DNA of 6,282 nt from Accumulibacter sp. (GTDB lineage: Bacteria; Pseudomonadota; Gammaproteobacteria; Burkholderiales; Rhodocyclaceae): NCBI GenBank assembly GCA_003538495.1, contig DPSD01000109.1, positions 1 to 6,282 of the forward strand. The letters are read 5' to 3'. The translations under genes were made by a program, and so were the position numbers. Numbering within the stretch: position 1 is the first letter of the stretch; every line of letters starts with the position of its first letter. Positions 1 to 4,197 of this stretch are shown one piece after another. The notes beneath the pieces are model-generated. The model was not told the DNA's origin. It searched no databases and saw only the letters and a program-made list of their open reading frames with translations.

Positions 1-598
1 GGATCTCCGGCTTGATCGCCATGACCATCTGCGTCGCCACGTAACCCGGACAGATAGCGTTGACCGTCACGTTCTTGGCAGCCAACTCGGCGGCGAGCGC
101 CTTGCTGAAACCAATCACCCCCGCCTTGGCTGCCGAGTAGTTGGTCTGCCCGGCCTGGCCGCGAAGGCCGTTGACCGACGAGATGTTGATGATCCGGCCC
201 CAGCCGCGCTCGGCCATCTTGGCCGAAACCTGCTTGGTCATGTTGAACAGGCTGGTCAGGTTGGTCGAGATGACGGCGTTCCACTGCGCCGGCTCCATCC
301 GGCCAAACATCTTGTCGCGGGTAATGCCGGCATTATTGACCAGGATATCGACCGGACCCGCCTTGGCTTCAGCCTCGGCAACCATGGCGACGCAGGAATC
401 AAAATCGGCGACGTCACCAGCCACACAAACGAAATCGTTGAAACCGGCGGCCTCCATGGCCTTTGTCCACTCGTCCGGCTTGTCGAACTCCGGATGGTAG
501 GCGGCAACCACCTTGTGACCGGCCTTGGCCAACTCCTGGCAGATGGCCGTCCCGAGCCCACCCATGGCACCTGTAACCAAAGCAACACGTTGCGTCAT
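1..598 (-). CDS. phaB: Acetoacetyl-CoA reductase PhaB (partial, C-terminus beyond window)
   Basis: PhaB is a cytoplasmic short-chain dehydrogenase/reductase. It reduces acetoacetyl-CoA to (R)-3-hydroxybutyryl-CoA with NADPH, the second step of polyhydroxybutyrate synthesis. The 199 residues visible begin MTQRVALVTG and line up from memory with Ralstonia PhaB (about 246 aa) along their whole length, so roughly 48 C-terminal residues are missing. The Rossmann glycine motif TGAMGGLG is at residues 9-16. The NNAG motif is at 88-91. The ISS catalytic serine is at about 141, and the YSAAK motif supplies Tyr154 and Lys158. The segments ITRD, TNLTSLFN and GWGRI are typical of the PhaB subgroup rather than of FabG. 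The start ATG at 598-596 is preceded by a purine-rich Shine-Dalgarno region (AGGAAAGGA, last AGGA 6 nt away). No phaC or phaA lies immediately upstream. No convincing promoter was found; a hairpin lies 34-52 nt before the start. FabG is the alternative, less likely. Confidence 0.93.
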   Translation of the reverse strand, partial: MTQRVALVTGAMGGLGTAICQELAKAGHKVVAAYHPEFDKPDEWTKAMEAAGFNDFVCVAGDVADFDSCVAMVAEAEAKAGPVDILVNNAGITRDKMFGRMEPAQWNAVISTNLTSLFNMTKQVSAKMAERGWGRIINISSVNGLRGQAGQTNYSAAKAGVIGFSKALAAELAAKNVTVNAICPGYVATQMVMAIKPEI

Positions 599-631
599 AA
601 CTCTTCCTTTCCTGTTGACGAATGAAACAAT

Positions 632-650
632 TGGCGGCACTTAGCCGCCA
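632..650 (-). repeat. Perfect 7-bp inverted repeat upstream of phaB
   Basis: TGGCGGC and GCCGCCA form a perfect 7-bp GC-rich stem around a 5-nt loop. Read on the minus strand it is followed by ATTGTTTC and lies 34-52 nt before the phaB ATG. It could be a weak intrinsic terminator or attenuator for minus-strand transcription entering from pgeF, a 5' leader hairpin of the phaB mRNA, or an operator. The T-tract is poor, so a strong terminator is unlikely. The pairing is seen directly; the role is inference. Confidence 0.5.
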
Positions 651-746
651 CGATTACAACATTTCCCGATCAGTCCGGAGCAGCGACTCTGACGCAACGC
701 CGCAACACGCTCGCGTTCAAGACCTGGCAGTCAATCAGACCGGCGA

Positions 747-1006
747 TCACCTGTCGTCCTCCCGATCCCCGCGCCACCGCAACACGGCATTGTCCCACCA
801 GACGCCTTCCACGCCAACCAGCTTGCCATTTGCGCACGGCATCACCGCTCGACGAACGCTGGCGACAGCGCCTTGACAGCCAGACGCGCCAGAGGGCGCT
901 CCTGCACGCGACCAAGGGAACTCGAAAGGCGGACCATCACCTCGTCGGCCGGCCCCAGCAGACCGGCGGCTTCGACCCGAGCCTGCCGCCAGGGGATCCA
1001 TGGTGA
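747..1006 (-). pseudogene. Coding-like frame-interrupted stretch, possible gene remnant
   Basis: On the minus strand the frame from 1006 to 845 is open for 54 codons, with about three quarters G/C at third positions. It reads as a plausible peptide (for example GLLGPADEVMVRL, then ERPLARLAVKALSPAFVER) and stops at TGA 844-842. A second frame, continuing from about 850 to a TGA at 749-747, also looks coding-like (NGKLVGVEGVWW, then LRWRGDREDDR). A single frameshift near 845 would join them into one peptide of about 85 residues. No good start or Shine-Dalgarno sequence is visible, and I recognise no family. Ordinary high-GC sequence can look like this by chance, so this is a weak hypothesis. 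Confidence 0.18.
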
Positions 1007-1160
1007 CTACTGCAGTGAAAACGACACCAATACACCCGTCGCCGATTCTGCATTGCACCATCTACGCTGTCAATCCCAAAGCCTTCAGCGTCTGGTGCTG
1101 GCGGGCCGCAGGCCACCTGGAGAGAACCCGCAAGCATCTCCTCAACAGCACCGCGGCGCC

Positions 1161-1166
1161 TATAAT
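1161..1166 (+). promoter_or_regulatory. Consensus -10 hexamer TATAAT, 6 nt before ATG
   Basis: A perfect sigma-70 -10 hexamer ends 6 nt before the ATG at 1173. Transcription would normally begin about 7 nt downstream of the hexamer, at or next to the ATG itself, which implies a leaderless or nearly leaderless mRNA. No TTGACA-like -35 is present 15-19 nt upstream and there is no TG extension. The assignment therefore rests on the hexamer and its position alone. Confidence 0.5.
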
Positions 1167-1172
1167 TGCGAC

Positions 1173-1385
1173 ATGTATATCGTGGCGATTGGCTGGCTCT
1201 ACGTCACCGTCCTGATGGCGCTGACCGAGGGCAGCGTCGTCGCCGGCTTGTTGACCTTGCTGTTCTATGGCCTGCTGCCAACGGCCTTGCTGCTGTGGCT
1301 TTTCGGCGGGCCGGTGCGCCGTCGCGCCCGGATGGCCGACCCATCGAGCCGCGGCAGCGGCGATGATCAGCCGCCCGATCGCTGA
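1173..1385 (+). CDS. Small two-helix inner-membrane protein of unknown function
   Basis: The 70-residue product has two hydrophobic segments, at about 2-18 (IVAIGWLYVTVLMAL) and about 21-45 (VVAGLLTLLFYGLLP, then LLLWLFG). A basic cluster RRRAR follows at 49-53, then a polar Ser/Asp/Pro tail. By the positive-inside rule both ends should be cytoplasmic. It resembles short conserved 'hypothetical transmembrane' proteins recalled from Betaproteobacteria that start MYIVAI or similar; no function is known to me. The frame stays open upstream to an ATG at 873, but that extension is arginine-rich and unlike a protein, so the ATG at 1173 is preferred. There is no Shine-Dalgarno sequence; TATAAT lies 6 nt upstream. 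The stop TGA abuts the stop of the convergent pgeF with no bases between. Confidence 0.75.
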   Translation: MYIVAIGWLYVTVLMALTEGSVVAGLLTLLFYGLLPTALLLWLFGGPVRRRARMADPSSRGSGDDQPPDR

Positions 1386-2204
1386 CTAGGCGTCAGCCAG
1401 CCAGATCAGCGACGCCATCCGCCCGGTCACCCGATCACGACGATACGAAAAGAAGCTGGTCGCTTGCTGCCCCGTGCAGCAACCGCCTCCATAAACGGCG
1501 TCGACGCCCGCTCGCTTCAGGCTTTGACGTGCCAGCAGATAGATATCGGCCAACCAGCCGCCGGCATGCGCTGAAGCGTCCACCGAGCTAAGCACCGACC
1601 GTTGGCCGGACACCCCGCGGCACGGCGTCCGCGTCGAGCTGACCGGCTGAAAAGCCAGCGCCGCCTGGTGATGTTCATTGACAAAAGAGGTGCGAACCTC
1701 GTCACCGACCTCGAACGCCTGCGGGCCGATCGCCGGCCCCAGATAGGCGAGCAAGCGCTCGCCTGGAAGGTCCATGGCGCACACCGTCCGTTCCAGAATG
1801 CCGGCCTGCAAGCCACGCCAACCGGCGTGAGCTACGGCGACGGCGGAGCCGGATCGGTCGCAGAGCAACACCGGCAGGCAGTCGGCCGTCATTACCGCGC
1901 AGACGACGCCCGGGTTACGCGCCAAGGCAGCATCGGCGCTCGTCACCCGCGCCGCGCCAGCGTCGGCCGCCGCGTCGACGACCGTCGTGCCGTGCACCTG
2001 GTTCAGCCAGCGCGGCGCCGCCGGCAGGCTGTTGCCAAGCAGCCGGCGATTCTCGCCTACCGCCAACGGGTCATCACCAACATGGTCGCCGAGGTTGAGG
2101 CTGGCGTAGGGGGCGACACTCACGCCGCCCCGACGAGTGGTGATCAGACTGCGCACGCGCGCCGGCGCCGGCCAGTCGGGAATGATCCAGCCCCTACCGG
2201 TCAC
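1386..2204 (-). CDS. pgeF: Peptidoglycan editing factor PgeF (YfiH/DUF152, laccase-domain)
   Basis: PgeF (YfiH) is a cytosolic zinc-dependent enzyme. In E. coli it removes wrongly incorporated L-serine-containing precursors from the murein pathway; older annotations call it polyphenol oxidase or laccase. The 272 residues carry the family landmarks in order: RGGVSVAPYASLNLGDHVGD (25-44), NQVHG (68-72, His71), MTADCLPV (105-112, Cys109), AHAGWRG (125-131, His126), LGPAIGPQAFEVGDEV (155-170), WLADIYLLAR (217-226), and FFSYRRD plus TGRMASLIW near the end. His71/Cys109/His126 are the expected metal-binding triad. It is longer than E. coli YfiH (243 aa), mainly because of about 25 extra residues at roughly 189-213, between the AF and WLADIY blocks. 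The start is GTG at 2204, overlapping the rluD TGA as GTGA, with a Shine-Dalgarno GGAGG 10 nt upstream. This indicates cotranscription and translational coupling with rluD. Confidence 0.93.
   Translation of the reverse strand: MTGRGWIIPDWPAPARVRSLITTRRGGVSVAPYASLNLGDHVGDDPLAVGENRRLLGNSLPAAPRWLNQVHGTTVVDAAADAGAARVTSADAALARNPGVVCAVMTADCLPVLLCDRSGSAVAVAHAGWRGLQAGILERTVCAMDLPGERLLAYLGPAIGPQAFEVGDEVRTSFVNEHHQAALAFQPVSSTRTPCRGVSGQRSVLSSVDASAHAGGWLADIYLLARQSLKRAGVDAVYGGGCCTGQQATSFFSYRRDRVTGRMASLIWLADA
1607..1631. repeat. Imperfect inverted repeat inside the PgeF insertion
   Basis: Arms at 1607-1614 (CGGACACC) and 1624-1631 (GGCGTCCG) pair at 7 of 8 positions around a 9-nt loop. The repeat lies wholly within the codons for the extra PgeF segment (about 1566-1640). 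That segment also has the hexamer AGCTCG (minus strand) twice, 51 nt apart, at 1640-1635 and 1589-1584. The pairing is visible; an origin as a small inserted or duplicated element is speculation. Confidence 0.35.
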
Positions 2205-3328
2205 CGAGGATCATCCTCCGGCTCATGGTCATCAGGCTCGTCCGGGTCGTCGAGGTCGTCAGAGGCATCGCCATCGGTGAAGATCAGCTCGGGCCCTCCG
2301 TCCTGGTCCCGGTCCCAGTAATCATCGTCCCAGGCGTCGTCGTCGCGCGGGTGTTGGCGACCGTACTCCGCCGTTTCCAAGCGCTGCGTGTCGACCAGGG
2401 TCGCCATGTCGTCGGGCAAGCCAGACCGCCACAGCACCCGTCGTCCAGTCGCCGGGTGCAGCAGCGCCAGCCGGCAGGCATGCAGGGCCTGACGAGGAAA
2501 CGCAGGGCCGCCCGGCACGCGGCTGGCACCGCCGCCGTAAGCCGGATCTCCGACCAGAGGATGCCCGACCGAGGTCATGTGCACACGAATCTGATGGGTG
2601 CGACCGGTTTCCAGAGCGCACTCGATCAGCGTCGAGACCAGGAACTTCTCCAGCACCCGATAGTGAGTGCGCGCCGGCTTGCCGGTATTCAGCACCGCCA
2701 TTCGGGTGCGCAGGGCCGGATGTCGACCGATTGGCGCGTCGACCGTCCCCGGGTGCTCGACGAGGCCCCGCACCAGCGCCTGATAGCAACGCTTGACGGT
2801 TCGCGCCTGCAACTGCCTGACCAAATCGGTCTGCGCTTCGAGCGTCTTGGCGACGACCATCAGGCCACTGGTATCCTTGTCGAGTCGATGCACGATTCCC
2901 GCCCGCGGCACTTTGTCGAGCTGCGGGGCATGGTGCAGCAAGGCATTGAGAACCGTCCCGCTCCAGTTGCCGCAGCCCGGATGGACGACCAGCCCGGCCG
3001 GCTTGTCGAGCACCAGCAAGTGTTCATCCTCGAACACCACCGGTAAGGGAATATCCTCCGCCAGCGACGATTCGGCACGTTCGTCAGGCGCCTCGGCGAC
3101 TTCAACAGCCTCCCCACTCCAGAGTTTGTGCCGGGGCTCGACGACCACATCTCCGCCCACGGCGACCCTGCCCTCACGAATCCAGTTCTGCAGCCGGCTT
3201 CGCGAATGCTGCGACAGCAAGCGCGCCAGGACCTGGTCAAGCCGTTGACCGCTGCAGTCGGTGGGCACGGTCAGGGCAATTCTGGGGTTTGCGCTATAAT
3301 CGGCGGGCCCGTTGTTGTCGGTGGACAC
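2201..3328 (-). CDS. rluD: 23S rRNA pseudouridine synthase RluD with acidic C-terminal tail
   Basis: RluD converts U1911, U1915 and U1917 (E. coli numbering) of 23S rRNA helix 69 to pseudouridine during 50S maturation. From the preferred GTG start the protein has 375 residues. An S4-like RNA-binding domain is at about 27-75 (GQRLDQVLARLL; RSRLQNWIREGRV). The RluA-family catalytic domain is at about 95-307, with DKPAGLVVHPG, then HRLDKDTSGLMVVAKT carrying catalytic Asp150, then LETGRTHQIRVHM and HPLVGDPAYGG. PRAGIVHRLDKDT and GTVLNALLHH match RluD better than RluA or RluC. The last 48 residues hold 20 Asp and 4 Glu, making it longer than E. coli RluD (326 aa). Start choice: GTG 3328 has AAGAAGG 11 nt upstream. 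ATGs at 3367/3364 lack a Shine-Dalgarno sequence and overlap the bamD start. The ATG at 3472 would read antisense through the BamD signal peptide. It overlaps pgeF by 4 nt. Confidence 0.93.
   Translation of the reverse strand: MSTDNNGPADYSANPRIALTVPTDCSGQRLDQVLARLLSQHSRSRLQNWIREGRVAVGGDVVVEPRHKLWSGEAVEVAEAPDERAESSLAEDIPLPVVFEDEHLLVLDKPAGLVVHPGCGNWSGTVLNALLHHAPQLDKVPRAGIVHRLDKDTSGLMVVAKTLEAQTDLVRQLQARTVKRCYQALVRGLVEHPGTVDAPIGRHPALRTRMAVLNTGKPARTHYRVLEKFLVSTLIECALETGRTHQIRVHMTSVGHPLVGDPAYGGGASRVPGGPAFPRQALHACRLALLHPATGRRVLWRSGLPDDMATLVDTQRLETAEYGRQHPRDDDAWDDDYWDRDQDGGPELIFTDGDASDDLDDPDEPDDHEPEDDPR
2215..2219 (-). promoter_or_regulatory. Shine-Dalgarno GGAGG for pgeF
   Basis: GGAGG on the minus strand lies 10 nt before the GTG at 2204 and inside the last rluD codons. 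It decides the GTG start. The nearer ATG at 2213 is in another frame and meets a stop after six codons. Confidence 0.65.
3295..3300 (+). promoter_or_regulatory. Probable -10 box of the bamD promoter
   Basis: A perfect TATAAT sits in GCGCTATAAT 66 nt before the bamD ATG. Initiation near 3307 would give a leader of about 59 nt. No good -35 hexamer is found at 16-18 nt spacing. The box lies inside the 5' end of the rluD coding frame on the opposite strand, so the bamD leader would be antisense to the start of the rluD mRNA. Confidence 0.55.
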
Positions 3329-3339
3329 CAGTGTCGGCG

Positions 3340-3346
3340 CCTTCTT
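3340..3346 (-). promoter_or_regulatory. Candidate Shine-Dalgarno AAGAAGG for rluD
   Basis: AAGAAGG on the minus strand precedes the GTG at 3328 by 11 nt, slightly long but usable. It is the main sequence support for a GTG start rather than the ATGs at 3364/3367, which have GCTAAACTACGC upstream and no purine-rich site. Confidence 0.35.
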
Positions 3347-3365
3347 TTTCTGTGGGTTTTTCATC

Positions 3366-4160
3366 ATGCGTAGTTTAGCGGTTATCGCAGCGCTTATCGT
3401 TGCCGCTCTCTTTTCGGGCTGCGGCCTTCTCCCGGACTCGAAGGATGAAACCATCGGCTGGTCGGCCAACAAGCTCTACGCCGAAGCCAAGAGCGCACTG
3501 ACCGACGGGTCCTACACCAAGGCCATCAAGTACTTCGAGAAGCTCGAATCCCGCTATCCCTACGGTCGCTACGCGCAGCAGGCGCAGATCGAGATTGCCT
3601 ATGCGTACTGGAAGGATCTCGAACCGGCGTCGGCAATCGCCGCCTGCGACCGCTTCATCAAGCTGCACCCCAACCACCCGAACGTCGACTACGTCTATTA
3701 CCTGCGCGGCCTGATCAACTTCAACGAAGACCTGGGCCTGCTCGGTGCGATCAGCAACCAGGACATGACCGAACGCGACCCGAAAGGTGCGCGCGAATCG
3801 TTTGACGCCTTCAAGGAACTGGTCACCCGCTTTCCGGACAGCAAGTACACCCCTGACGCACTGCTCCGCATGAGGTACCTGGTCGATGCACTGGCGCAGC
3901 TTGAACTGCACGTCGCCCGTTACTACATGAAACGTGGCGCCTATCTCGCGGCCGCCAACCGCGCCCAGTACGCCGTGATCAACTATCGCGACACGCCGTC
4001 CACCGAGGAAGCGCTGTTCATCATGGTCAAGGCCTACGATTCGCTCGGCCTGAACGATCTGCGCGACGACGCCGAGCGCGTCATGCGCAAGAATTATCCC
4101 GACAGCGACTACTATCGACGCGGCCTGGAACGTCAGGTGCCGTGGTGGAAGCTGTGGTAG
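3366..4160 (+). CDS. bamD: Outer membrane assembly lipoprotein BamD (ComL/YfiO)
   Basis: BamD is the essential TPR lipoprotein of the BAM complex. With BamA it recruits and folds beta-barrel proteins at the periplasmic face of the outer membrane. The 264-residue product starts with a short lipoprotein signal peptide, MRSLAVIAALIVAALFSGC. Cys19 is the lipidated residue; the lipobox is FSGC, with Phe at -3 rather than the usual Leu. Residue +2 is Gly, not Asp, consistent with sorting to the outer membrane. TPR-type helices follow: KLYAEAKSALTDGSYTKAI, then YFEKLESRYPYGRYAQQAQ, AYAYWK, HPNHPNVDYVYYLRGL, RDPKGARESFDAFKELVTRFPDSKY, VARYYMKRGAYLAAANR, and a final repeat ending PWWKLW. These match the blocks of E. 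coli BamD (245 aa). The ATG at 3366 is chosen because the signal peptide begins there; its Shine-Dalgarno site is poor. It diverges from rluD and converges on the kinase gene. Confidence 0.95.
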   Translation: MRSLAVIAALIVAALFSGCGLLPDSKDETIGWSANKLYAEAKSALTDGSYTKAIKYFEKLESRYPYGRYAQQAQIEIAYAYWKDLEPASAIAACDRFIKLHPNHPNVDYVYYLRGLINFNEDLGLLGAISNQDMTERDPKGARESFDAFKELVTRFPDSKYTPDALLRMRYLVDALAQLELHVARYYMKRGAYLAAANRAQYAVINYRDTPSTEEALFIMVKAYDSLGLNDLRDDAERVMRKNYPDSDYYRRGLERQVPWWKLW

Positions 4161-4197
4161 GCCAGGCCAGCGTGCAGAGCGCGAGCGAACGTCAGCC

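Larger units (their letters stand above)
599..1172. other. Long intergenic region between phaB and small membrane gene
   Basis: About 570 bp separate the phaB start from the plus-strand membrane-protein start, and no intact gene is convincing here. The open frames present are short and on both strands, lack a Shine-Dalgarno sequence, and give arginine/serine/proline-rich products that I do not recognise. Contents that can be supported are the phaB ribosome-binding site (about 605-613), an inverted repeat at 632-650, a coding-like but interrupted minus-strand stretch at 747-1006, a 6-bp inverted repeat AGCGCC/GGCGCT (867-872 and 895-900), and a TATAAT at 1161-1166. The region must include the phaB promoter unless phaB is read from pgeF, but no clear -35/-10 pair was found on the minus strand. 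Confidence 0.6.

Noticed and set aside
622..876. 84-codon plus-strand frame upstream of phaB
   Set aside because: It has no Shine-Dalgarno sequence and no recognisable domain, its composition is low-information, and it overlaps the phaB leader hairpin.
873..1172. Upstream extension of the small membrane protein to ATG 873
   Set aside because: The added 100 residues are Arg/Ser/Thr-rich without structure, and the recognisable protein begins at ATG 1173.
1602..3046. Long plus-strand open frames (1602-2321 and 2225-3046)
   Set aside because: They are shadows of pgeF and rluD, which carry complete conserved motifs on the minus strand.
3329..3472. Longer RluD N-terminus starting at ATG 3472
   Set aside because: The extra residues are the antisense of the BamD signal peptide and show no similarity to RluD; GTG 3328 has a better ribosome-binding site.
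4161..4197. Terminator between bamD and the kinase gene
   Set aside because: The 37-bp gap has no stable stem followed by a T-run on either strand.
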